Shown one piece after another: positions 1-6,665 of a DNA stretch of 9,866 bases; the first letter of the stretch is position 1, and each line of letters starts with the position of its first letter. The stretch comes from RSA11 sp036564135 (lineage in GTDB: Bacteria > Actinomycetota > Thermoleophilia > Solirubrobacterales > 70-9). The translations under genes and the position numbers were made by a program. The notes under the pieces are model-generated. The model worked only from the letters and a program-made list of their open reading frames with translations. It had not been told where the DNA came from and made no database searches. Location: NCBI GenBank assembly GCA_036564135.1, contig DATCLC010000150.1:1-9866 (forward strand), in the 5' to 3' direction.

Positions 1-645
1 GTTGCGGACGGTGACGTCGCCGACTGCGGCGGTATAGAAGCCGCCTCCATAGTTCTCGACCTCGTTCCCGAGGAAGGCGGAGCGCGTGATCTTCACGTCG
101 CTCGCGTTGCTGGAGTGGTAGACGCCGCCCCCGGAGACAGCGAAGTTGCCGACGATCCGCACTCGGTCGAGCACCAGGTTGCCCGGGCTCGTGTGACCGA
201 TCGCCCCTCCGGAGTAGTCGTCTGCGTCCCAACCGCGGCGGATCGTCATGCCGGTGAACTTCGCGCGTCCGGCGGTGACCTCGAACACCCCCTCGCGGAG
301 CTCGCCGCCGTTGCCGTCGACCACGGTCGCTCGCGGGCCCTTGCCGGCGATCGTGATCGAACCGCCGATGTTCAGATCACCGCTCTCGTTGTCCGGCTCG
401 GAGTCGACCCGCGTGAGCCGGTAGATCCCCTTGCCGAGCACGATCCGGTCGGCGCCCTTGCCGCGCGGGCACCCGCCGAACCTCGCGTCCGTGTTCGCGG
501 CCTGGATCGCCTCGCGCAGCGAGCACTTCTTGCCGCTGCCGAACTCGTCCTTGGTCGTGGTGACTTGGATCGTCGCGGCGGAGGCGGTGACCGCGCCCGC
601 GAGTACGAGCGCGCAGGCGGTGAGTGGGATCCGGATTGAGTTCAT
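1..645 (-). CDS. Secreted CSLREAI-domain, beta-helix-like repeat protein (partial, 3' end outside window)
   Basis: I see 215 codons without a stop from an ATG at 645 to the left edge, so the C-terminus is missing. The product begins with a Sec-type signal peptide: MNSIRIPL, then a hydrophobic stretch to about residue 22, ending Ala-Ser-Ala. Residues 41-51 read CSLREAIQAAN, the hallmark of the CSLREAI domain found at the N-terminus of many large bacterial surface proteins. From about residue 90 the chain shows short repeats of the type 'L..I.GN....GGG.Y' (GN at 166-167 and 193-194, GGG at 172-174 and 200-202), as in right-handed parallel beta-helix or Pmp-like proteins. It is therefore probably exported and lies outside the membrane; its ligand is unknown. 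A GGAGG ribosome-binding site lies 4 nt before the ATG. No enzyme active site is visible in this part. The family call is fairly secure and the function is not known. Confidence 0.85.
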   Translation of the reverse strand, partial: MNSIRIPLTACALVLAGAVTASAATIQVTTTKDEFGSGKKCSLREAIQAANTDARFGGCPRGKGADRIVLGKGIYRLTRVDSEPDNESGDLNIGGSITIAGKGPRATVVDGNGGELREGVFEVTAGRAKFTGMTIRRGWDADDYSGGAIGHTSPGNLVLDRVRIVGNFAVSGGGVYHSSNASDVKITRSAFLGNEVENYGGGFYTAAVGDVTVRN

Positions 646-668
646 CGCTCCTCCCTGGAGTGACGCGG

Positions 669-684
669 GCGGGCCGAGGCCCGC
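669..684 (-). other. Small GC hairpin in the leader of the CSLREAI gene
   Basis: GCGGGC and GCCCGC form a perfect 6-bp stem with a 4-nt loop. It lies between the proposed promoter and the ribosome-binding site of the leftward secreted-protein gene. It may only reflect high GC; there is no U-run and no evidence of attenuation. Confidence 0.3.
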
Positions 685-711
685 AGCACCCCGAAAGGAG
701 CGCCGCGCGCG

Positions 712-740
712 ATCCTCTTGCGGCGAACGAGCGCTGTCAA
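712..740 (-). promoter_or_regulatory. Sigma-70-type promoter for the CSLREAI gene
   Basis: On the minus strand a perfect TTGACA (740-735) is followed after 17 nt by GAGGAT (717-712). The -35 box is consensus. The -10 box keeps the A at position 2 and the final AT. Transcription would start near 705, giving a leader of about 60 nt that carries the GGAGG ribosome-binding site of the gene starting at 645. The -10 box is weak, so this is a moderate call. Confidence 0.5.
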
Positions 741-777
741 GGGATGCTCCCGCGGCGGCAGGAACGGCGATAGCCCG

Positions 778-783
778 TAACCT
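778..783 (+). promoter_or_regulatory. Possible -10 box for near-leaderless transcription of the prenyltransferase gene
   Basis: TAACCT matches the TANNNT form of an actinobacterial -10 element and ends 9 nt before the ATG at 793. No Shine-Dalgarno sequence precedes that ATG, which fits a transcript with almost no leader. No -35 box is recognisable at 16-18 nt upstream, so the call is weak. Confidence 0.35.
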
Positions 784-792
784 TGCCGCGCC

Positions 793-1674
793 ATGAGGCC
801 GCTGGTCGTTTCCCTGCGCCCGCAGGAGTGGGTCAAGAACCTCCTGGTGTTCGCGGGGCTCGTCTTCTCCCTCCAGTTCGACGACTGGACCGCGATCGCC
901 GAGGCGACGCTCACCTTCGTCGCGTTCTGCGCGATCTCGAGCGCGGGGTACCTGCTGAACGACCTGCGCGACCGCGAGCACGACCGGCTGCACCCCGAGA
1001 AGCGGCACCGCCCGCTCGCGAGCGGAGCGCTGGCGCCCGGCACCGCCATGGCGGCCGCGGTGGCGCTCGCCGTCCTGGCGGTCGCCGTGTCCTGGGCGGG
1101 CGTCTCGTGGGAGGTCGCCGCGATGGTCGCGGGCTACGCGGTCGTCACCGCGCTCTACTCGCTGCTGCTCAAGCGGCTCGTGATCATCGACGTGATGACG
1201 ATCGCCGCGCTGTTCATCCTGCGGGTTGTGGCGGGCGCGGTCGCGGTGGGGGCAACGGCCTCCGAGTACCTGTTGGTCTGCACTGCGATGCTGGCGCTGT
1301 TCCTCGGCTTCACGAAGCGCCGCCAGGAGGCGATGCTCGAGGCGCAGCCGGTCGACGAGCCGCTGGGGCCGCGCACCACGCGCCCGGTGCTCGAGCACTA
1401 CTCCCCGCCGTTCCTCGACCAGATGATCGCCATGGTCACGGCCACGGCGATCGTCACCTACGTGATCTACTCGGTGAACTCGCCGTTCGCGGGCAGCAAG
1501 ATGCTCGCCACGGCGCCGTCGGTCCTCTACGGGATCTTCCGCTACCTCTACCTGATCTACCACCGCCACGACACGCGCTCGACCGCGGCGATCCTTGTGG
1601 AGGATCCGGGCATGGTCTTCGCCGGGGTGAGCTACCTGGCCTCGGCGTTCATCGTGCTCTACGCGCTCGACTGA
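793..1674 (+). CDS. Decaprenyl-phosphate phosphoribosyltransferase-type UbiA prenyltransferase
   Basis: This 293-residue membrane protein belongs to the UbiA superfamily and most resembles DPPR synthase (Rv3806c type), which moves phosphoribose from PRPP onto a polyprenyl phosphate at the cytoplasmic face. The N-terminus 'SLRPQEWVKNLLVFAGLVFS' (7-26) is typical of this branch. The Mg/diphosphate motif NDLRDREHD is at 56-64. A second conserved block, 'YSLLLKRLVIIDV' (122-134) followed by 'LRVVAGA' (143-149), matches the Y..xxK and D-rich second motif of the family. About eight or nine hydrophobic segments are visible. Length is close to the roughly 300 residues of Rv3806c. In mycobacteria the product feeds decaprenyl-phospho-arabinose synthesis for arabinogalactan. 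No DprE1/DprE2 epimerase or galactofuranosyltransferase gene is in this window, so the acceptor's fate here is unknown. Another polyprenyl acceptor or a different phosphosugar is possible. Confidence 0.82.
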   Translation: MRPLVVSLRPQEWVKNLLVFAGLVFSLQFDDWTAIAEATLTFVAFCAISSAGYLLNDLRDREHDRLHPEKRHRPLASGALAPGTAMAAAVALAVLAVAVSWAGVSWEVAAMVAGYAVVTALYSLLLKRLVIIDVMTIAALFILRVVAGAVAVGATASEYLLVCTAMLALFLGFTKRRQEAMLEAQPVDEPLGPRTTRPVLEHYSPPFLDQMIAMVTATAIVTYVIYSVNSPFAGSKMLATAPSVLYGIFRYLYLIYHRHDTRSTAAILVEDPGMVFAGVSYLASAFIVLYALD

Positions 1675-1678
1675 GCGC

Positions 1679-1700
1679 CGGCGCCCGCGCGTGGGCGCCG
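1679..1700 (+). terminator. GC hairpin just after the prenyltransferase stop
   Basis: CGGCGCCC (1679-1686) and GGGCGCCG (1693-1700) form a perfect 8-bp stem with a 6-nt loop, 4 nt after the TGA. No T-run follows, so it is either a U-less terminator of the kind proposed in actinobacteria or a 3'-end stabiliser. It separates the prenyltransferase from the next gene, 109 bp away, and suggests they are separate transcription units. Confidence 0.45.
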
Positions 1701-1783
1701 AGTGAGCGCGGATTGACCTGGAAATGAGCGGCGTCCCCGCCGCACGATCGGGCCATGGTGAGAGGCAGGCCAAAGGAGATGCC

Positions 1784-2770
1784 ATGAAGGTGCTGGTGAC
1801 CGGAGCGAGCGGGTTCGTCGGCTCGCACACCGTGGCGGCGCTGCTCGCCGACGGCTACGACGTGCGCGCCACCGCGCGCGACAGCGGGCGGGTGCGGCGA
1901 GCGCTGGCCCAGCTCGACTGTGCGGCCGAGGCCGAGGTGGTCGCGGCCGACGTGCTGGACGAGACGGCGCTCGCCCGCGCGGTCGCAGGGTGCGACGCGG
2001 TGATCCACGCAGCCGCCGCCTACACGCACGACCCTCGCGAGGCCAAGCGCGTGCTCGAGCTCAACCCCCGCGCCACCGAGAACGTCCTGCGCGCGGCGGC
2101 TCGCGCCGAGCTGGAGCGCGTGGTCCACGTCTCGTCCTACGTGGCGCTCCTGCCGGCGAGCCGGCCGCTTTCCCCGGATTCGCCGGTGGGCGCCCCACCG
2201 ACTCCATACGCGCGCTCCAAGGCCGCCGCGGACGAGCTCGCCCGGCGCGCGCAGGCGCGCGGCGAGCGGGTGACGATCGTCTATCCGGGCATGGTGTGGG
2301 GCCCGCACGATCCGGGCCTCGGCGAGAGCTCGCGCCTGGCCCGCGACGTCGCGCGCGGCCGGGTGCCGGTCGGCGTCCCGGGGGTCGTCCCCCTGGTCGA
2401 TGTGCGCGACCTCGCGCGCGTGCACGTGGGCTGCCTGCGCGTGAACGGCGGCCCGCGGCGCTACCTCGCGACCGGCGAGCAGCTCACGATGCGGACGCTG
2501 CTGGCGTCGATCGCGGCCCTGGCCGGCAGGCGGGCCCCCTTGGGCACGATGCCGCCCCGCGCCTTCCGCGCCGCGGGGCGGGCGATGGACGCTCTCCAGC
2601 GGGTCTGGCCGTGGCGGCTGCCGCTCAACGGCCAGGCGCCGTGGACGGTGCTCAACACCCCGGCGTGCGACCAGACGGCGACCGAGCGCGATCTGGGCTG
2701 GCGTCCTCGCCCCGCCGGGCTGACGCTCACCGACACGGTCGCTTCCCTGCGTGAACGGGGGCTGCTGTGA
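1784..2770 (+). CDS. NAD(P)-dependent extended SDR epimerase/reductase
   Basis: The 328-residue product is an extended short-chain dehydrogenase/reductase. The Rossmann motif TGASGFVG is at 6-13. The region 'AAAAY' (76-80) and 'VVHVSSY' (113-119) provide the usual strand-end residues, and the catalytic pair is YARSK (Y142, K146). 'YPGMVWGPHDPG' (167-178) is the substrate-loop motif seen in dihydroflavonol-reductase-like and HpnA-like members. It probably reduces or epimerises a nucleotide-sugar or hydroxy-keto substrate in the cytoplasm; the substrate cannot be read from sequence. I chose the ATG at 1784 because AAAGGAGAT lies 5 nt upstream and the protein then begins directly with the Rossmann strand 'MKVLVTG'. 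An in-frame ATG at 1724 would add 20 poorly conserved residues and has no good ribosome-binding site. The stop overlaps the next start by 4 bp (GTGA), so the two are probably translated in a coupled way. Confidence 0.85.
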   Translation: MKVLVTGASGFVGSHTVAALLADGYDVRATARDSGRVRRALAQLDCAAEAEVVAADVLDETALARAVAGCDAVIHAAAAYTHDPREAKRVLELNPRATENVLRAAARAELERVVHVSSYVALLPASRPLSPDSPVGAPPTPYARSKAAADELARRAQARGERVTIVYPGMVWGPHDPGLGESSRLARDVARGRVPVGVPGVVPLVDVRDLARVHVGCLRVNGGPRRYLATGEQLTMRTLLASIAALAGRRAPLGTMPPRAFRAAGRAMDALQRVWPWRLPLNGQAPWTVLNTPACDQTATERDLGWRPRPAGLTLTDTVASLRERGLL

Positions 2771-4548
2771 GCCGGGTGCGCCCGGGCCTCGCGCTGGCGG
2801 CGCTGGCTTTCGCGGCGGGCCTGATCGCCGGCGCCGCGCCGGCGCTCGCCGCCGACGGCTCGCTCGACCCGGCCTTCGGGGGCGCTGCCGGGCAGCGCGG
2901 GCTCGTCACGCACTTCCCGGATCGCGAGTTCGTGGTAGGCGGGGTGGCGGTGCAGCCGGACGGGCGGGTCCTGGTGGCAGGCGGGATCGATGCGGAGCCC
3001 GGCACCAGCGCCCGCCGCAACCTCGTGGCCGCGGTCGTGCGTCTGCGCGCGGACGGGTCCTTGGATCCGAGCTTCGGGGACGGCGGGCTTGCGACGATGG
3101 AGTTCTCCATGGCCCCGAATCAGGAGGACATCGCCTACGATCTCGCGCTCGCTCCGGATGGCCGGATCGTGCTGGCGGGCCAGACTGCCGTCAATCCCGG
3201 GTCGCTCAGCACGACGAGCTCGTCGACGTTCATCGCCCGCTTCTTGCCCAACGGCGCGCCGGACCCGTCGTGGTGGACGGATGGCGCGTTCGTGGTGAAC
3301 CTTTCGGGCTCGGGGCCCGGAGACGGAGCGCGCGCGGTGACGATCGACGGCCAGGGAAGGGTCCTGGTCGCGGCGTTCGTGCGTCCATCCCCTGAGGTGG
3401 CCCGGTTCGCAATCATGCGTTTCACCGCGTCTGGCGAGCGCGACCACTCGTTCGGCCCTGCCGAGGCAGGAGGGGTGGTGGAGGTCGGTTACGGTGCGGA
3501 TGAGACGGCGGTGCCGCGGGACATCGCCGTCGACGATGAGGGGCGGATCGTCGTCGTCGGCAGTTCGATCGAGCCGCTGACGACCACTCCGCCGATCTTC
3601 ACGCACGAGTCACCGGCGATCGTGCGCCTGCTCGACGACGGCTCGCGCGATCAGGCGTTTGCGGGCCCGATCGGGTCGACCACTGGATCCTTCAAGTTTC
3701 CCGCCTTCGGCGGGGCGAGCTTCGAGTCGGTGGCGCACGACGAAGAGGGCGACATCCTGATGTTCGGCACGGTCGACACGATCATCCCCCTTGGGCCCGG
3801 CGAGCTTGATCTCGACTGGTACTTCGCCCGCCTGCGCGGAGCCGACGGGCGTCCGGACGAGACCTTCGTCGGCCCCAGGGGCGATGCTGCCGGCTATTTC
3901 AGCCTCCCGGTGAGGGCCTTCGGCGGCGGATTCCCGGACGATCCCGGCGAGGTCGGCCACGCGGCGGTTCTCGACGACCGCGGGCGGATCGTCGCCGCGG
4001 GCCTCTCGGGCTCGATGGCGCTCGCCCGGCTCGACGAAAGCGGCGCGATCGACCCCACGTTCGTCGGCGACCGGCACGGCGGCGCCCCCGCGGGCGAGTT
4101 CGGACGGGTCTTCTTCGGTCCGGGGGGCCTCGGTGCCCAGGCGCTCGCCGTCGATGGCGCTGGCCGGCTCGTGGTCGCCGGCAGCCGCGGCGTCGCCGGC
4201 GCCGGCTTCACCGTCGCGCGGCTTCTCGGTGAGGACCTGCCGCCCGAGACGATGATCAAGCGCGCCCCGGGGCGCCGGGTGGTGACGCGCAAGGCGCGCG
4301 TAACCCTGCGCTTCCGCCTGGCATCGGACGAGGCCGGCTCCACCTTCCGCTGCGCGCTGCGCGGGCAGGGGACGCCGAAGCGGTTGCGCCGCGAGCGCAA
4401 GTGCCCGGGCAAGCTGGCCGTGAAGGTGCGGACGGGCGCGAAGGGCGGCAAGCCCCGCAGGCTGCGCTTCGCCGCACGCGCGGTAGACGCGACCGGCACC
4501 GCCGACCCGAGCCCGGCGCGCCGCACGTTCCGGGTCGTGCGCCGCTAG
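2767..4548 (+). CDS. Secreted delta-60-repeat protein, probable seven-bladed beta-propeller with C-terminal Ig-like domain
   Basis: The 593-residue product starts at a GTG that overlaps the preceding stop. A signal peptide covers about residues 1-29, ending 'APALA'. The body is made of delta-60-type repeats pairing 'DG(S)xDPxFG' with a 'DGRhhhAG' strand. The second motif occurs seven times, near 65-73, 130-138, 194-203, 257-266, 326-334, 403-412 and 463-473. The first occurs near 30-38, 96-104, 161-168, 222-230, 290-298, 359-367 and 424-432. The last half-repeat (FTVARLL, 481-487) lacks its DPxFG part, which is instead present at the mature N-terminus; this is the 'velcro' arrangement of a closed propeller. 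Residues 492-591 ('PPETMIKRAP' onward, with Cys529 and Cys546, ending 'DATGTADPSPARRTFRV') form an Ig-like domain common in Solirubrobacterales secreted proteins. There is no sortase motif or membrane anchor. Role and ligand are unknown. Confidence 0.82.
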   Translation: MSRVRPGLALAALAFAAGLIAGAAPALAADGSLDPAFGGAAGQRGLVTHFPDREFVVGGVAVQPDGRVLVAGGIDAEPGTSARRNLVAAVVRLRADGSLDPSFGDGGLATMEFSMAPNQEDIAYDLALAPDGRIVLAGQTAVNPGSLSTTSSSTFIARFLPNGAPDPSWWTDGAFVVNLSGSGPGDGARAVTIDGQGRVLVAAFVRPSPEVARFAIMRFTASGERDHSFGPAEAGGVVEVGYGADETAVPRDIAVDDEGRIVVVGSSIEPLTTTPPIFTHESPAIVRLLDDGSRDQAFAGPIGSTTGSFKFPAFGGASFESVAHDEEGDILMFGTVDTIIPLGPGELDLDWYFARLRGADGRPDETFVGPRGDAAGYFSLPVRAFGGGFPDDPGEVGHAAVLDDRGRIVAAGLSGSMALARLDESGAIDPTFVGDRHGGAPAGEFGRVFFGPGGLGAQALAVDGAGRLVVAGSRGVAGAGFTVARLLGEDLPPETMIKRAPGRRVVTRKARVTLRFRLASDEAGSTFRCALRGQGTPKRLRRERKCPGKLAVKVRTGAKGGKPRRLRFAARAVDATGTADPSPARRTFRVVRR

Positions 4549-6587
4549 TCCCGCTCGCCGTAGAGCTCGCGGTGCCAGAGCCACTCGGAGACGCGCTGCT
4601 CGCCGCGGCGCAGATGGCGGCGGTACGTGCTGAGCGCCAGATCGAGCGACTCCGCGGCGAGCTCCTGGGTGCGGGCCGGTCGTAGGTAGGTGCGCGCGAG
4701 AACGCGCTCCAAGTGCTCCGCGCGTGGGTTCGCGCGCAAGGCGTTCGCTGCCTCCTCGATGAGCTCCCGGAGTGCGTTCGCCGCGTCGCCCTCGCCCGCG
4801 CGCTCGCGCACCAGCCGCGAGCGCAGGAGCGGGTTGCGCGCCAGCCCGGCGTCGTCGTGGAGGCGGCGCAGGGCGTCGCGGACGGCATCGTCGAACTCCT
4901 CACGCGCGAGCGCCACGACGGGCTCGGCGACGGGCGCTGCGGGGCTGATCCCGTCGGCGAGCTCACGTGCGGCCGCGAGCTCGAGCCACGCCTCGGCATC
5001 AACGCGACGCCAGTCGTGCGCGAAGACCGCGAACTCCCGCTCCCCGATCTCGTAGCCCGCCTCGGGCACGCGCTGGAAGTCGATGTACTCCATCAGCGGG
5101 GCCGCGGCATCGGCGTCGGCCCAGACGCCGATCAGCTCGAGGGCGAGCCGGGGGCGCGTCAGCCAGTCGGTCGTGTCGACGATCGTCACGACGTTGAGCG
5201 TGGGCGACGGCGCCTGGTAGTGCTCGGCGTCGATCAGCGTGCGCGCGGCCATCACCTCGTCGCCCGGGCGGGGCGCCTGCGCCTGGGCGTACTCCCACAT
5301 CGCCCGGGCGCCGGGATCGGCGGCGATGTCGGCGGGGTCCAGTGCGTGCAGGGGCAGGCGCAGCAAGAAACCGCGCGGATGCTCGCTGGCCTCGCGCACG
5401 ACCACGAACGCCTCGGGGCAGCGCTCGAGCCAGTGGGCGACCCAGCGGGCGCACTCGGCGCCCTCGTGCCGCTCGGTCATCGTCAGCAGGGCCTCGCCGT
5501 CGCCGGGGCGGAGCGCGTCGCCGTACGCGCTCCCGAACGAGGCCCAGTCCCACTGGGTCGCCGTGAACGGGTTCGAGCGGTGTAGGAAGACCAGGTCGGC
5601 GGCTGCCGTGCGCGGGTCGCCCTCCCCCGCGCGGGCGCGCTCGATCGCGTGCCGCCGCACCCGCTCCCGCAGGCGCGCGTGCTCGCCGGGGGCGCGCCAG
5701 CGCAGCTCGGCGTCGAGGACGTCGCGCACGAGGTCGTGCGGGTAGAGGCCGCCGGCGGAGTGGTCGATGAACGAGAGCGTCGCGAGCCAGCCGAAGAGCT
5801 CGTGCGCGTCATCGAGCTCCAGCGCCGCGCACAGCAGATCCTCCGTCGTCACCCGCGCGTGCGCGCAGGCTTCCAGGGCGCGCCGATGGAGCTCCGTGGG
5901 CACGTCGCTCACGAAGCGCTCCTGCAGAGCCCGCACGACGTCGGGGGCATCCCGGAGCTCGGGGAGGGGGCGGTCCGGGCTCTGACGCGCCAGGTCAGCG
6001 AGCAGCGCGAGGGCCAGCGGGTGTCCGTGCGTGCTGCGCAGGGCGGGTTCGGCCTGCTCGGCGGGGATCCGCGCGGCGTGCAGATACGCGCGTGCCTCCT
6101 CGGCGCGGAGGTTGCGAAGCGGCAGCACCCGCAGCAGCTCGCGCCAGGCCGGATCGCGCGACCAGCCTGGGCCGGGCGGGTTGCGCCCGGCGATCACGAC
6201 GAGCGCGCCCTCGGGGAGCCCGGGGATGAAGCGCTCGCGGAGCCACTCGTCGATCCCGGCCCCAGCCTCGTACGTGTCGATCAGGATCACCGGCCGCCGC
6301 TCTTCCGGCGCGAGGGCCACGGCCTCGGTGAACGCGGGCGGGGAGGCGAGGCTCACCCGGAGGTCCACCAGGTGGGCGCGATCGCCGGCCTCGTCGGCCA
6401 GCACCCGCAACAGCGCGCTCTTGCCGACGCCCCCGGGGCCGTGCACGAAGAGAACCGTGAAGGGCGGGCGCTCGGCCGCCAGGACCGAGCGGAACAACCT
6501 GAGCTCTTCCGTGCGGCCCACGAAGTTGCCGCGGCGCGCCGATCGCAGCCGCTCACTCACGGTCCCTGACCGCCCCTCACCGGCCAT
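4545..6587 (-). CDS. STAND-like P-loop ATPase with GNAT-like middle region and HTH-like C-terminus
   Basis: The 680-residue protein starts with a short basic segment and 'FVGRTEEL' (22-29), the usual entry to AAA/STAND ATPases. Walker A is GPGGVGKS (50-57) and Walker B is VILIDTYE (100-107, D104). 'VVIAGRNPPG' (130-139) fits a sensor strand, and GHPLAL (188-193) corresponds to the GxPLA motif of NB-ARC/STAND proteins. A helical winged-helix-like part follows to about 330. Residues about 365-540 look like a diverged GNAT fold ('RWVAHWLERCPEAFVVVRE...RGFLLRLPL', then 'AVFAHDWR' at 520-527), but I find no RxxGxG acetyl-CoA loop. The end (about 627-675, 'AAESLDLALSTYRRHLRRG') looks helix-turn-helix-like. 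It is probably a cytoplasmic signal-responsive ATPase, perhaps a regulator of the divergent acyl-CoA dehydrogenase genes. The ATG at 6587 has no ribosome-binding site but sits 7 nt after a good -10 box; a GTG at 6560 (671 residues) is the alternative. Confidence 0.8.
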   Translation of the reverse strand: MAGEGRSGTVSERLRSARRGNFVGRTEELRLFRSVLAAERPPFTVLFVHGPGGVGKSALLRVLADEAGDRAHLVDLRVSLASPPAFTEAVALAPEERRPVILIDTYEAGAGIDEWLRERFIPGLPEGALVVIAGRNPPGPGWSRDPAWRELLRVLPLRNLRAEEARAYLHAARIPAEQAEPALRSTHGHPLALALLADLARQSPDRPLPELRDAPDVVRALQERFVSDVPTELHRRALEACAHARVTTEDLLCAALELDDAHELFGWLATLSFIDHSAGGLYPHDLVRDVLDAELRWRAPGEHARLRERVRRHAIERARAGEGDPRTAAADLVFLHRSNPFTATQWDWASFGSAYGDALRPGDGEALLTMTERHEGAECARWVAHWLERCPEAFVVVREASEHPRGFLLRLPLHALDPADIAADPGARAMWEYAQAQAPRPGDEVMAARTLIDAEHYQAPSPTLNVVTIVDTTDWLTRPRLALELIGVWADADAAAPLMEYIDFQRVPEAGYEIGEREFAVFAHDWRRVDAEAWLELAAARELADGISPAAPVAEPVVALAREEFDDAVRDALRRLHDDAGLARNPLLRSRLVRERAGEGDAANALRELIEEAANALRANPRAEHLERVLARTYLRPARTQELAAESLDLALSTYRRHLRRGEQRVSEWLWHRELYGERD

Positions 6588-6590
6588 GGC

Positions 6591-6603
6591 GGCGATTATC
6601 GCC
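6591..6603. repeat. Palindrome over the ATPase -10 box
   Basis: GGCGAT-T-ATCGCC is a perfect 6-bp inverted repeat around one central base. It covers the whole -10 hexamer (6595-6600) of the ATPase promoter, so a dimeric protein bound here would block that promoter. As it is short, it could be coincidental. Confidence 0.4.
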
Positions 6604-6624
6604 CGGGCGGCTCGGTCCTGCCAA
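6595..6624 (-). promoter_or_regulatory. Leaderless sigma-70-type promoter of the ATPase gene
   Basis: On the minus strand TTGGCA (6624-6619, five of six consensus bases) is followed after 18 nt by GATAAT (6600-6595, five of six). Seven nucleotides separate the -10 box from the ATG at 6587, so the predicted first transcribed base is at or next to the A of the start codon. No Shine-Dalgarno sequence precedes this ATG, which agrees with leaderless translation and supports the choice of start. Confidence 0.6.
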
Positions 6625-6665
6625 GCGCGGCGCCGGCCAGGGACCGTTAGAGTGCCGCCACCCCC

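Larger units (their letters stand above)
6559..6647. repeat. Perfect 10-bp inverted repeat flanking the divergent promoter region
   Basis: ACGGTCCCTG at 6559-6568 and its exact reverse complement CAGGGACCGT at 6638-6647 face each other across the ATPase/acyl-CoA dehydrogenase intergenic region. The left copy lies at +20 to +29 of the predicted ATPase transcript, inside its codons 7-10. The right copy ends 18 nt before the dehydrogenase start. A shortened third copy, CGGTCCTG, is at 6613-6620 and touches the ATPase -35 box. They are candidate operator sites; no binding protein is known. Confidence 0.45.

Noticed and set aside
115..639. A 174-codon rightward open frame opposite the CSLREAI gene
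   Set aside because: The minus strand has a signal peptide, the CSLREAI motif, a ribosome-binding site and a promoter; the plus-strand product is an Asp/Arg/Ala-rich shadow.
1713..1718. TTGACC as a -35 box for the SDR gene
   Set aside because: No -10-like hexamer occurs 16-19 nt downstream, so I do not call a promoter.
1724..1783. An upstream in-frame ATG extending the SDR gene by 20 residues
   Set aside because: No ribosome-binding site precedes it, whereas the ATG at 1784 has a strong one, and the Rossmann fold starts exactly there.
2461..3606. A 381-codon leftward open frame opposite the SDR and propeller genes
   Set aside because: It is antisense to two well-supported genes, with no recognisable domain and no convincing start.
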